Assembly: GCA_016165875.1 (NCBI GenBank)
Contig: JABBOT010000009.1
Location: 17,478,790-17,542,789, forward strand
From: Acanthopleura granulata
Taxonomy: Eukaryota; Mollusca; Polyplacophora; Chitonida; Chitonidae
DNA length: 64,000 nt
Direction: 5' to 3'
This document shows, piece after piece, positions 1 through 11,729 of this stretch (its first letter is position 1; the number at the start of each line of letters is the position of its first letter). The translations under genes were made by a program, and so were the position numbers. The notes beneath the pieces are model-generated. The model did not search any database. It was not told the origin of the DNA and saw nothing but the letters and a program-made list of their open reading frames with translations.

Positions 1-1429
1 TAATAAGGCAAGATATAAAACTACTGTCTGCATCAAACTGGAGAAGGTATACACATTTGTCCTAGGATATAGTTATATGAGTACACTTGATTATTTCCGT
101 ATGCAAACACTTAAGGCTGTAACGCCACAAGACAATATACTTCCTCTTGTAATGAATAAGTATCTTTATTCTCTACAAAATTTTCTTAGAAATAACTACC
201 AGTTTCACCAAGTCCGAATCTCCTATCCAAAAAGTCCTTAAGCGTTAAAAGTTTGCATAAATTTAGGCATATATGTTGCAAGGCGAAAAGTATAGGAAAG
301 GAATGGCAAACTAATAAATGAATGAATTTTGTCATGATGCTTAACATATGTGTGTGGAGGGTGACTATAGCGATGACATTGGCATATAACTTCCAGTCTA
401 TCCTTGAATTAGAGTGTCGCGAATTAAATATAAATCCGAAAAATGTAATAAATCTGGCCACATGTTGCCGTGGTATTAACTAATTAATTTTTTTTTCTGG
501 CCAGAGTAATCCGGTCCCAGTGTATGTATTCTATTGTCCATTCGGTACTTTTTGATTAAGATTTGTGGATAAAGTATGGTGGTTTGTGTTATTTATCGTT
601 TTTGGAAACTGGTTTGGCAATTATCGACCCGGAACACACATTTTGGTTGACGGCCGGTATACGAATGTCGGTTTCCACGCTTAGACTGACAAACTCGCAC
701 TGACGGCTTCCACACCCAGAATGTTACAATTTGGGTTTGTGGTCACAAAAGTAAAATGAAAGATATGTATTTGTGTGTGTGTGGGGGGGGGGGTAGATTA
801 GTGGAAAGAGTGGTAAGAATGTATGTAAATGTATATAAACATGAGTAGAGTTTTGCAGGCTTGTGTTTAGGCAGTTCTCAGGAACCTTCTATCTTTTCCA
901 ATCGGATTTATGGACGTACAATTAAAATTTAAGTGTGAATTCATTGAGACGGTTCAAGTCATAATCATTAGATCTTATATAATCATTAATTCATATATTA
1001 TGTATCATTTGGCATGTCGTCTTAGCCAGCCCCTTGATCCAGGGAATAAAGGGAGGGGGGGTGCGAAGGGAGACGGGGTGGGAGGAAGGGGGGGGAGTAA
1101 AGAAATGATAATATTGTTGTTATGTAATTGCACAAAAGTGCCCTCCCCTCTCTCCCCTTGATTGCCACTGTTCATGTAGGGCATATTTCTGTGACATTTA
1201 TAAAATGAGCATGAGCCAGAGAAAATGAATGTGCAATGAATGCATTTCATCCAAAATGACATAATATTGACATTGAGGTCACGAGAGGACTTACTCCACA
1301 GATGCACACCGCTGTCGATTTCTGAGAAACACCTGTCACGCAGGATAAAAAGTGCACTGGGGCAGTTTAATCCTTGTCCGAATTAATACCAGTTTAGGAC
1401 TTCAGAAAGTAATATTATATGGTATTATG
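1..1429. other. Non-coding stretch
   Basis: No open frame here has a recognisable domain or convincing splice signals. The stretch contains a G-run near 783-793, a purine-rich strand around 1040-1100 followed by a pyrimidine-rich run near 1140-1160, and a short segment (about 640-690) that recurs near 23438-23484. The small open frames around 910-1307 overlap each other on both strands in low-complexity sequence and look accidental. Confidence 0.6.
640..690 (+). repeat. Dispersed repeat fragment, copy 1
   Basis: The segment containing TTTTGGTTGACGGCCGGTAT and then ACGAATGTCGGTTTCCACGC is repeated with a few changes at about 23438-23484 (TTTTGGTTGACGGCTGATGT, ACGAATGTCGGTTTCAACGC). Weaker similarity extends some 25 bases to the left of both. 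It probably belongs to an unnamed interspersed repeat family. The ends are not determined. Confidence 0.55.
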
Positions 1430-1885
1430 AGAAAACCATATTCACAAATATTATAAAACACTACAGGGTACAGAGCAACACCAGAGCAGTGTGATAGTTG
1501 GTAAATGGTGAAATCTGTCCTCTTGTCAATGGTGTATGTATTCCCGCACAGAGGTGGTTTGGTCCCAAGCTAACTTGACTACTGTTCTGTTGCACGAGTA
1601 ATACGTTATCAGTTTGCCCTCAAAACGTCATCATTAATGCAGGAATGGACGATAGCCTACATAGCTTCAGGGGCAAAAGTTCCCCATTTATCTCAGTTAG
1701 GGTTTTATTCTAACTGTTAATGTAAGTCTTTAAGAAGTAACAACTTGCGCGCCCCCTAGCACCATGGTAACAGCAGAATAAGGTGAAATGAAAAATTGCA
1801 CTGATGTTAAATGGAATGTAGTAGTCTTCACTAGTGTGTAATCACTCAAAACGCAGCGTTGTCATCACAATTACATAGAGAAGAC
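1430..1885 (+). repeat. Dispersed repeat R1, divergent copy near left end
   Basis: This copy shares a series of blocks with 49340-49602 and 55450-55712, and a short block with 63668-63722. Shared landmarks are GTGTGATAGTTGGTAAAT, GATGAAATCTG-like sequence then CCTCTT, TAACTGTTAATGTAAGTCTT followed by a GTAACAACTT motif, CCATGG then CAGAAT, ACTGATGTTAAATG, and GTTGTCATCACA near the end. It is longer than the other copies because it contains about 150 bases between the CCTCTT and TAACTGTT blocks that they lack. It contains no ORF. It is probably an old non-autonomous element of unknown class. Confidence 0.65.
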
Positions 1886-2639
1886 ATACTTCTCGCAGCG
1901 CACGTGCCGCTCTTTACGTCCGCTTGACATCATCGCCATGCACTACGAGCAAATTCTGTACAGAAATTCTGAACAAAGCCAAGGTCACTGAGGTCATGGG
2001 CAAGAGACAGGAAGCCGTGTCAGAAAACTCAAAAACTTTGTCACGAAAGTCAGGGGTGATATGTGCTTTGTCGCAAAAGAATTCTCATGATGTACTTTAA
2101 CAGCTGCGTAATGCAAGAAGTCGCATAATTAAACTGTACACGCAACACATCGCGCGATGTAAGCTGTTACAGAATAAGTCAAGTGACATGCGTAGTCGTG
2201 CCACGCAGTAAGTCGCGTCGTGCAAAAAGCTGTGTCATATATAGGATGTAATAAGTTATTTACCACACTAATTCACGTGGTGTGAAATAAGTATGCACCC
2301 GCTGCTTTGGCCTCATGAGAACACACATGCACGCGATGATGTCCATGCTGAGTTCAGTCCACATTAAACCGGAACATAAACAGTCCATGATAATTCAGAT
2401 GTTAGTAACATGTTCGAGCCTTTAACAGATCTGGTGATAATCCATGTTTTATGATACACTCATTCAGTATTAAATACACGTTCCAAGAGACAGACAAATC
2501 TGCGGAGTTAAATGGATATCCTATCAGCAAATCCCCCCAAATCGATATACAGTAGAATAAACGATAAGCTTACCAAGGCCTGTGCCTGTGAATGCGATAT
2601 GTAGATTGAATAATTTAGGCGATGACCAAGTTATGACCA
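1886..2639. other. Non-coding stretch
   Basis: No gene is recognised. The part from about 2040 to 2280 repeats short GTCGC/CGTGC words (GCAAGAAGTCGCATAAT, CAGTAAGTCGCGTCGTGC), which may be a very decayed tandem array, but I could not define a period. Confidence 0.4.
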
Positions 2640-2880
2640 GAGATGACTTTTTCAATTGTCCCTGAACATTTAGCGATCAACCACCCTCGTGTGGCCGTTT
2701 TGTCAATCTGACTTTAGATCAAAGCCGCCTAATTGTCTCCCATCAATATCGTGTGACTTGCCAAAGGTGGTTGGTTTACCACGACCAATCCCATTTTCCT
2801 CACCCCTAATACTGACGGCAATGGCATCGATGACAGTTTTTTTTTAGTGTGGCATTAAACAACAATTAAAACAAATAACA
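2640..2880 (+). repeat. SINE family C, partial copy
   Basis: The text TTGCCAAAGGTGGTTGGTTT then ACCACGACCAATCCCATTTT and the 3' end GTGTGGCATTAAACAACAAT with an A-rich tail match the pieces seen near 7236-7372, 30600-30715 and 62770-63010. The 3' end resembles the common SINE tail of this genome (GAGTACGGCRTWAAAC). The 5' head is unclear. This looks like an old, incomplete retroposon. Confidence 0.5.
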
Positions 2881-3714
2881 TTCTTCATTCTCATTAACAA
2901 ATTCTTCTTTTATCAGTGACACGCATTACCACAAGCTCTACACATGCATGTCGTTTTAGGTCCCTTTTATTGCAAGGGAAATGCTGTTGAAATACTTTTT
3001 GTAGATTACAGTATGAAACTGCAAATGGTTGTTTGCGAGACCAAGACTTTGTTCCCTGTAATGACACAGTGACTCGTCAAAAAGAAGCAATAAGCTGAAC
3101 ATTCCGCATTTAGAGTAAATTTATTACCGTAGTGTCTTCCCCACGAGATGAAACTCAAAGCAGCATGTCATAGGCTATTTTTTAAACAGTTCTTCCTTAT
3201 TTCGAACATGTCGTAGTATCATTATATTATACCCAAACTTGAAAAGAAGTTTAAACAGGCCGATATCAGAAACATGGCTTAAAATAAAGTCGCCACGTTA
3301 CTCTCTGTCAACCGAAATGCACTCATTTAGCATGTCATTTATTACGAATAATTATTATGTCACCCGAGGCAATGGAGTCTCCCTTCTCGGAAACAAGTTT
3401 ATGGAGTTCAACTTCATGAATTAAGAGAATATGTAAACTAACTTCATTTTCTTTGCAACAATATTGACGCCCAGTAAATGTGTAGAGCTTGTGTTCAGTG
3501 TTATTGACAGAAGGCAATGAAGTTATTAACCATACGTAATTTTACAAACAACTGAATATAAGTGACCAGTTAAAGGAAACAAATATCAGCTGAATATTTT
3601 TGAAGCGCACGACAGGAAATTACTTACTCCCCCCACAAATGAGAAATTCTCACTGAAAAGGACGTTGCTGTTTACCTCTCTTTGCCAAGGTACTTTACTT
3701 TTCATACAAAATAC
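2881..3714. other. Non-coding stretch
   Basis: I see no gene or repeat. The two short ORFs around 3239-3517 overlap on opposite strands and show no domain. Confidence 0.55.
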
Positions 3715-3978
3715 TAACCACTCCACAAGGGGCCTCTGTGGCCGATGGTTTAGCGCACTATTCAGCCTAATGCCTCTCGTAAAATACGATCGCTGTGAGC
3801 TCAAGCCCAACGCTGGCTTCCTTACATGGGAAGGTCTGCACGCAACCTGCGGATGGTCGTGGTTTTCCCCCGAGCTCTGTTCGGTTTCCTCACACCATAA
3901 TCTTGGCCGCCATCGTATGAGTGAAATATTATTGAGCAATACGCAAAACATTAATCAAATAGATAAATAACCACTCCA
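3715..3978 (+). mobile_element. SINE family A, full-length, with target-site duplication
   Basis: The body (3726-3967) runs from a tRNA-like head (GGGGCCTCTGTGGCCGATGG, with a B-box-like GAGCTCAAGCCC) through a conserved centre (GGGAAGGTCTGC, GCGGATGGTCGTGG, GGTTTCCTCACACCATAAT) to a tail with GTGAAATATTATTGAG and an AAATAGATAA end. It is flanked by a perfect 11-bp direct repeat TAACCACTCCA at 3715-3725 and 3968-3978. The flanking repeat is direct evidence of insertion by target-primed retrotransposition. Such an element needs a LINE partner for mobility and codes for no protein. Confidence 0.88.
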
Positions 3979-5781
3979 TACGTAATCGTCTCTTCGAGGC
4001 CTACATTATATCTCAGGCAAGTGTCAACAAAAACAACAGCAATAACAACAAAAAGAAAGAAATCAAAACTGTTGACTGCCTCTATTAAGATGAATCCGTC
4101 CTGTTTCACTCCCGAATTTCAAGCTCTTCGTGAGAATGTTTTGGTATCCAGCCCATCTGTCACAAATTCAAGATTGCATATGTGGCACCTAACACCCCTC
4201 CCCTACCCTGCAACCATGCAATTGGTTTCCTTCTATATGTATATTGTAGTGTGTACGTTGCACTGTAAATCCGGTCCATTTTGCCGTAATTTCACCGTGA
4301 GTGAAAATGAATTCATTGTCATTTTCGTTTGCTTAACTCGTGAACGCGCTTTGTTTTGTGAAAGCTGTTGTGGTTTCAGTTTGACGCTCCCCTGCGACAG
4401 CTAATACCGTGAATAAATACATGACCTGCAATTCAAATTTGTATAGAAAGGACTCCGCCTATAGTAAATGAGTGAATGACAAGACCATGTGTTATGTTAA
4501 CCCAATGTCCCGTTCTGTGTAGTAGTGCAGTCAACAGCGAAAAGAAAACAAAATGGACGAGAAGGCCACTCCCCGGTGACGTTCCCTGCTTAGTTCGCAG
4601 ACCTTCAAAACCCATCAGAAAGACAAACACAGGCTGTTGCTCGACAGCCTGATGATTCGTGTGTTGTTTTGCACACCTTTGTCTTTGTTGTAATTTGTTA
4701 TCTAGGTAGATGACGCTCAGCTTTATATGTATTTGAGACTGCCTGTTGCGTAAAATGTGGCTCGTTTATCACGTGGTCAGTCCGGACCTTACGTGTGCTG
4801 TCATGTAGAACGTAACATCATGGCCAGCACTTGGGACAGCGTGATTACCTGTCTTTATATCCTCATTCATGCGTGCCCCGATGCAGCGGTCTGGCGTCAG
4901 CTGATAAGATTGCGCCATTGCACAACGAGCACAGGGGGCGCTTCATTTCAGTGTGACTGTCATCATGGACCGTGGCATTTTTATATGGTATTTATTTTTT
5001 GACACTGTTGACGAAGATGATCCACATAAGATGACAATTAACTGTCACTTCTGAACTCTTTCACATGTCCCTTTCGCTCGTGGATTTGATAAGTATCAAC
5101 AAACAACTCTGTGGGGCTACACACAAGGGTTCAAATCGCAGTAAACAAAAGCATTTTTTTCCTGCTGTGATGCTGCAGTGCTTGTGTGCTACCTAAGTGT
5201 TTTTGTGAGCACACACACCTAAAAGTGTGACGTGCTACTTGAAAGAACAAAGAAGTACATAGCTTTAGACCCTTTTGTTAAAGGCGGGAAGGAGTTTTAC
5301 GAGTTCCCCACTCGAACAAATTTAATTCATTGAGTGTCTGTAAAAAATAATGTGTAGTCGGCGCTTAATAACGAAGGTTCAGGTCGTCGCATGTAAAGAT
5401 GTGACCCCAAGGTCAGTGAACCACGGCAGTTGATATTTTAATGTACAATGTTGCTTTCTCGTATTGTTGACCAAAATATTTCAAAAGGAGGGAGGTGTGC
5501 CAGTACAATGGAGAATAGATTGGAACCAGCTGCCGAGCAATGACCGAAATGGACTTATGAAAACTGGTAGTACACCTTTTTACGAAGACGTAGAGGCCCT
5601 TATAGAACTTGCAATAAGCGTGAACAGGGAAAGAGAATGTTAAGAGCGAAAACATGTGCTGTGAGTGTTTAATGTGACGGGAATCGGAGACGTACCTTGC
5701 CTGGAAGTATGCGATTAAACACATGATTGGGATTATCGCGTGCGAACTGGAGAGTGCGGTCTAAAAAATACGCTGGAGACA
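3979..5781. other. Non-coding stretch
   Basis: No domain is recognisable in any frame. The longest open frame, 4021-4404 on +, begins in low-complexity ACA/AAC codons and lacks a domain. Around 4073-4105 a segment GTTGACTGCCTCTATTAAGA with ATGAATCCGTCCTG resembles 23310-23350, suggesting another dispersed repeat. Confidence 0.5.
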
Positions 5782-6036
5782 TCCGGGGCTCAGTTGGTTA
5801 GTACGCTAGCGCAGCGCAATGACCAAGGAGCCTCCCACCAATGCCGTCGCTGTGAGTTCAGCTCATGTTAGCTTCCTCTCCGTCCGAACGTGGGAAGGTC
5901 TGCGAGGAAACTGCGGATGGTAGCAAGTTTCCTCCGGACTCTGTCCGGTTACTCCCACCATTATACTGGGCGTCCTCGTATCAGTGAAATATTCTTGCAA
6001 TACACCAATCAATCAAATAAATAAATAAATAAATAG
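5782..6036 (+). mobile_element. SINE family A, near full-length
   Basis: The head reads GGGGCTCAGTTGGTTAGTAC and continues through CAATGCCGTCGCTGTGAGTT to the centre (ACGTGGGAAGGTCTGCGAGG) and tail (GTGAAATATTCTTGCAATAC, then AATAAATAAATAAATA). The head keeps a tRNA A-box-like TGGTTAGTACG. The B-box region is shortened (TGAGTTCAGCTC). I found no clear target-site duplication. Confidence 0.82.
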
Positions 6037-6087
6037 AAATCCTTTAAATTCAAGACAATGATACATGTGTATGTTTTCTGAATGAGG

Positions 6088-6165
6088 CTAGGTTGAATAA
6101 ATTTATTTATTTCATTGTTGTTTTTGGCCGCACTCAAGAATATTTCACTAAAACGACGACATTCA
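6088..6165 (-). repeat. SINE family A 3' fragment
   Basis: TTTATTTATTTCATTGTTGT then GGCCGCACTCAAGAATATTT and CACTAAAACGACGACATTCA is the reverse complement of the SINE-A 3' end. It lies only about 50 bp from the 3' end of the preceding + copy, so the two tails face each other and form an imperfect inverted pair. Confidence 0.75.
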
Positions 6166-7229
6166 GCATTAAGGGGTGGTAATCGCCTCATCCACGGTGC
6201 GGGTGGGTGGTGGGTGGTGGTTTAAGACTGATCATGGTATAACGCTGGCAACATTTCAGTCATGTGGTGGTAAATGCTACAACAGATTATGTTGATGCAA
6301 TATGATATTATCACATGGACAACACAATACCCCGCACACCAACGAAAGTATTCACATATCTCACATAAAAGTGGATAAGCTATAACATGAGCTATTCTTC
6401 CCACGCTCTGATAACAAAGAATTCTGTGGGATTAACAGATATTTTTTTTAGAGTATACATAATTTTCTTTGTGGCTTTCTATTCAAGAAACGTCCCAAAT
6501 CCACAGAAAAAGTGGGGTTTTCATTTGTAGCCGTTGGTAAAAGATCACCTACTCCTAGTCATGTTTTATGTTGTACCCTTTACACCGCGGAATGTTTCTC
6601 TTTGATACTTGGCAGATTTATACGTCTGTTGAATGACAAACGTTATCTGCCACAAACCAATACACCTCATTCGTACGGATTGATGGGCTGTAGAAATACC
6701 ATACGTTCGCCAGGACCTGGTTTTCAGGAGGCTTCTCTCTGATCCAAATACTGAAATGGACAGAAAAGAGACGATCAAAAAGGTGTATCTGAAAATAACT
6801 GCACTGATGTCTTAAAGATGTTTTTTTAAAAACTAAATTAATTGCAGTCAAATGTTTTGATTGTATGGTATGTTTTATGGACCATGTTGATAATGTATGA
6901 ACAGTGGCGTCACAAAACTTTTATTCGCCTTTGTGTTCAGCCCTGAATAAAGGTCTTGTACCCCTGTAGCGAGCGCGTGTGTTTGAAAGAGCTAATATGA
7001 CAATAAAGCTCTGCTTTAGGGCCAGAGAAAAGTCTGCATGACCCCACAGGAGATACACATGTTCAATACATAGCCCACAAAACTCACCTATCAAAACATT
7101 TGACTGCATTTAATTTGGTGGGGAAAATTTTTTTTAAAAATTAGTAAAGGTATTTTTAAATACAGTTTTTAAGAGTCTTTTTACTCACCATAATGTCTGT
7201 TTGCTCTTTATGTCTCTCTAAATCACGGA
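6166..7229. other. Non-coding stretch
   Basis: Short overlapping open frames on both strands (6222-6851) show no domain or splice pattern. I see nothing I can name. Confidence 0.5.
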
Positions 7230-7380
7230 CTCTTTCCTTCTATCAAACCCTCGATTAGTGAGATCGCGCGTTTGAATCCAGATCTGCGACTGCTTGATCT
7301 ACGACTTCATGGCAAGATGTTGTTCAGATACTTAGCAAAGGACAGTGGTTTACCACCAGGCACTCTCGTGTCTTCTACCC
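7230..7380 (+). repeat. SINE family C, 5' head and centre
   Basis: CTCGATTAGTGAGATCGCGC then GTTTGAATCCAGATCTGCGA resembles a tRNA-derived head with a B box (GTTTGAATCC). About 60 bases later comes AAAGGACAGTGGTTTACCAC and CAGGCACTCTCGTGTCTTCT, the family C centre. The 3' tail is missing, so the copy is truncated or fused to unrelated sequence. Confidence 0.5.
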
Positions 7381-9582
7381 AAAAGCCTGACTACCTTTGT
7401 ATCGGTCAAACTGAAGCTCTTGTCCATGGCGTTTAAGATCAATCAAGTATATACATCGTAAAGCATACACAATAACAGCTGCAATGAGACCAAGATTTTT
7501 ATTGAGGGGAACTGGAGAAATCTCTATGTCATCATAAGCACAAAACCCCGCCACACCAACAGAAATATTCTGGTGGAACAATAGAACAATTCTGCCAAAT
7601 ATAACATCATAGTACTTTGTAACAATAACAGAATATTCAAGATGCTCTCCCAGAAAACGTATGGTGTATTCTGTCAGTTGAAGAGATAACGTTTTGGAGG
7701 CAGGCGATGAAAATGCATGCGAACAAGTTATACTCTCTAAACACTCATGTTCGTTTATTTATTTCTGCCTGTAGCTTGATGCAGGAAACCTTGACTCATT
7801 ACTACACATTTTGTCATACTTTATTTACCCCTCTTCGCAACTGGTTTCATGTGAAACCACCACAAGGTTTCATTTTCGAATGCAGCTAAAAGGTCTTCAG
7901 CCACGAAATTGTGTTCGCTTGTTTGTCCGGAGCTTGGCTATATGCGATTGCTGTGGCTGTAGTCCACATTAATTAATATTGTGAACCAGTCAAATCCCAA
8001 ACCATGAATTAAACATTTAAGATCAGACAGACCAGTCCTCGGAATCGTGGTTAAAACGTACCATTCCATGAATTCTTTATTTCGCCAATAAACTAGGCGT
8101 TTAAGGAGAGGATGAAATTGATTGCAGTCATCTCCGTTTGTTAACCGTAAAACATTTTTTTTTAATTTGGTTCCCCATGCAGTGTATGCATGCCGAACCT
8201 GTGGTGTGTTTGCAGACGTGACAGGACACCATCCTGAAGAGATTACCATATGGCGTTTAAATTTTCGTCGACGATGAATCTATATAATTTTTCCTGTAAG
8301 CAAGCATGACGTAAATCGGAAGAGAAACGAGAGCAAGTTCGCGCTAGCCACTTGCGAATTTTAGGAAAAGTGTTGACGTGGTCTTATACTCAAGCCTCTC
8401 CGTATAGTAAATGGCCTATGCAGATAGCATGCCATACAAGTTGCCAGACCGATCGATTATGTGATTGTATCGCGTTGGGGTGGACTGATTCTATTAAAAT
8501 ATTAGAAATTCATGTCAGTTTGCATAACGTGGCACAGTCAGCCTGTGCTCATTGGGTAACTCATTCTTTCCAGTGGCTTCCAGTATGACGACACTTATTC
8601 ATGTGCTTATCATCTACTTTCCCCAATGAACATCTGAGAAGGATGTATTCAGTGGCATACGTGAATTACCGACACCATGCCGGAAGCCACTGCATCCAGG
8701 GCTGGGCTAAGTGCTCTTTTTTTTGCTTTCCTGTAGAACGCCACACTTCTCGGTGCATCACATGTGCTCGTAAGACACTTACGTAATACATAAGCAATGC
8801 AGCGTAACAACAGAAAACGCTGCATTTTTCTGCAGTTTGGGTCCTATTGTGAAATCCGTTAGTCTCCCACTGACTATGCAAGTGTCTAAAATGTTTGCCA
8901 CAAAACAATGGTCATAATACTGTATAATAAATATTGAAATCGATCATGTCACGTGATGCACAGCTACTGCAATGAGAACTCGGTGCTCAGTGAATACTGC
9001 AAAACAGAACATTGGAATGGTTAGAGTGTTTTGGTTCACTCTGAAATAGAACTAATCCTACTTAATTCCTCAGGCCTACTTGGGCATATCAGCATTAAGA
9101 TACATGGGAGCTATTTTGTTCTGTCGGACTTTTCCATAGTTCATCCATAGTTCGACTCCAAGGTTAGAATCATATAACGGCTGAATATGTTGTCCTTGTC
9201 AATCTGCTGGGCGCCGCCATGCTGGGACTATTTGGTGTAAATCACATTCGTTTTGCTTCTCTGATATATCGTTTAATTTTGTTTCACGTGCAATTCTAAC
9301 GGTACTTGGAAACCAGGAGTGTAAATTTATTATTTGGCGTGCAAGAGCTATCTTAGTCTCGTTTGAAGAAGTTCGCGCGAGAATGCAATTGTGTTGTAGC
9401 TGTCACCTTTGCTACAGGTACATGCATGTTTGTTATAGATATTATAGCAGTGGACTTGAGTCCTTTAACTGCACCTGTTCAACCGAACACCATCAAACTG
9501 GCAACAGTTAGACGACTGTCTGTGGGCTCTGCCTAAAGGCAATTTCGGTGGAGAGGAAAACTAATTTTACAGATAGCTGAAA
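7381..9582. other. Non-coding stretch
   Basis: No coding domain was found. A small perfect stem, AATGCAGCG with CGCTGCATT, lies at about 8796-8825. Nothing around it suggests a known RNA gene. Confidence 0.5.
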
Positions 9583-9845
9583 TTAGGCGACAAATTAAAA
9601 TAGTTCAACTATATAATCATTGTGTGCAAAAGTACAAAGCGATTACTTGCGGGACAACATTGTAACCTTTCTTTTTCCATGACCGGAACTTATGAAGGAA
9701 ATACGAGCATCGAAGTTGCGAAAAGGACTTGCGCGAAACTTTGCTTGACGTTTGTCTGGTTTGTCAGTATACTTCCTCTCTCACTGTCGTCAGCATGGAT
9801 ATCCAAGAATGTGGGTTTTTATTCGTTATATAACGACGTTTCACT
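9583..9845 (+). repeat. Old tandem duplication, left copy
   Basis: Landmarks TTAGGCGACAAATTAAAATA, GACAACATTGTAACCTTTCT, AAATACGAGCATCGAAGTTG and CTTGCGCGAAACTTTGCTTG recur in order, with many differences, at 10080-10345 (TAGGCGACAAGTTAACTAGG, AAACATTGTAATCTTCTG, AAATACGAGCATACAAGTGA, CTTGCGTGTAGCTTTCTTTA). The copies lie about 490 bp apart and are separated by a SINE. Neither has a convincing ORF. Confidence 0.7.
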
Positions 9846-10074
9846 TATTTATTTATTTGATTGGTGTTTTAGGTCGTACTCAAACATATTTCACTTATAA
9901 AGACGGCGATAAGCATTATGGTGTGAGGAAACCGGGGAGAGACAGAGAGAAACCCACGACCATCCCATGTACGACCGGGTATTAAGCCAGGGCAAGTGGG
10001 CTTCAACTCACAGCAATCGCATTGGGGTGAGGCTCCTGGGTCATTACATTCCATCGGCCACGGAGACCCCAAGT
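9846..10074 (-). mobile_element. SINE family A between the copies of an old duplication
   Basis: TTATTTATTTGATTGGTGTT then TTAGGTCGTACTCAAACATA begins the reversed 3' tail, and ATCGGCCACGGAGACCCC ends the reversed head. The B box is visible as reverse CTTCAACTCACAGC. The SINE starts exactly where the left copy of the duplication stops resembling the right copy. Confidence 0.85.
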
Positions 10075-10079
10075 TGAAT

Positions 10080-10345
10080 ATAGGCGACAAGTTAACTAGG
10101 TCTGACAATATAGACATAGGCACTGTGGGCAAATGAATAAAGCAATTGCTTCGGGGAAAACATTGTAATCTTCTGTCCAAGACGGCAACTTAAGAAGCAA
10201 AAATACGAGCATACAAGTGACAAAAATTACTTGCGTGTAGCTTTCTTTAATGTTTGATAGGCACTGGTTTGCCAGGATATTTTCTGCCTGCATTGCCGTT
10301 AGCTTGGAAAGTCAATAATGTAGCTTTTATCTCTGTAACATAAGG
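10080..10345 (+). repeat. Old tandem duplication, right copy
   Basis: This is the partner of 9583-9845. Divergence is high, so the duplication is old compared with the 6-kb one at 46-58 kb. Confidence 0.7.
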
Positions 10346-11125
10346 ATATTTCAAGCCGCAATGTTAAATAACGTTACGGCTGTTGATGTATGTTACGAAT
10401 GTATACTGATTGTGTTGGGTTTATGTTTAATTGAGGCCTGACTAATGGCAAGGGACTGAGCTAGCCAACATACGATATACCTGTATCCCCCCCCCCGCAT
10501 CCCCAAACACACACACATGCATACGCCCCATCGATCCGCTGTTATGCCATGTTTAATCTCCCTATGAAACCCCTACACTCCCATCGGGCAAACCACTTGC
10601 TGTTTGTATGTCTGAGTTTTTCCCTGCCGCCAACATCTGTTGCGAGGTTATCAGGAATGTACATGCCCCGCACAATAGCAGGTTCTCTCATTAGACGCAT
10701 CGACAGGGCCGCCGATGTACTTTGATGGCGGCTTGATTGACCATGCCGGATGAATGTCTTTAGAATCAATCTTGTCCCTCAGTTGCGTAAATGACAGCTT
10801 TTCGGATTGACCAATGTGTTTTATTCTTTTCTTTTTTTATTCCTGGCAAGACTATGAAATAAATACTCACACCTGTTGTCGCTGAGATATTCATGTTTGC
10901 TTTTCTTGCTGTTCAAATACCTCTTAACGATCACCAGCCCACTCTTTGACATTCTGCTTAAAGGCGGGTCATGTTTCTAGACGCATTCCCCTAGAAATCT
11001 TTTCTACCAATCGATTCTGTTTAGAATCTAATTGAATAAAAATAATCATAAAGGAAGGCCAAACGTAATGCTATTTCCCTGAAATGAATCAGTCACATTT
11101 CAGATGACCTCTCTTGATTTTCCTT
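10346..11125. other. Non-coding stretch
   Basis: It contains a C-run near 10488-10496 followed by an ACACAC stretch. No gene or named element was recognised. Confidence 0.5.
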
Positions 11126-11645
11126 AATTTTTACCCCCGCTGAACCCTCATTAGTAATCCACCACTTCTCTTCCTCTCACCTTCATCCCTAGTCCCTCAC
11201 CCGTAATCCTTTCACGTTTAATCTAGCACTTCTATTCCCGTCACCTTCATCCCTATCTCCTGATCCCTGATCCTTTCACATTTAACCAATTATCTCTTCC
11301 CCTTCCATCATCACTAGCCCCCTCACCCATAATCCCTTAACCTTTAATCCATAACCCCTCTTCTCTTCACCTTCATCCCTAGGCCCTCATCCGTAATCCT
11401 GTCACATTTAATCCATCACCCCTCTTCTCTTCACCTTCATCCCTAGGCCCTCATCCGTAATCCTGTCACATTTAATCCATCACCCCTCTTCTCTTCACCT
11501 TCATCCCTAGGCCCTCATCCGTAATCCTGTCACATTTAATCCATCCCTTATATTTCCCTCACCTTCACCCACAATCCCCTGACCCCCAGTCCACTCAATA
11601 TCAATCTCTGACCCTCAATCACTTCACCCTCGATACCCCCATGCT
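11126..11645. repeat. Minisatellite, 64-bp period
   Basis: Near-identical units start with AGGCCCTCATCCGTAATCCT at 11381, 11445 and 11509, giving a 64-bp period. Units to both sides are increasingly different but keep the CACCTTCATCCCTA and TTTAATCCA words. The + strand is strongly pyrimidine-rich. The best-preserved units lie in the middle, as expected of an array that turns over internally. Confidence 0.9.
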
Positions 11646-11729
11646 ATCATCCTTGACCCTAATTTTCCTCTCTTAATACCTTCACCCCGTTTACATCATC
11701 ACCATATGAGGTATGATAAAAGCTTTTGT

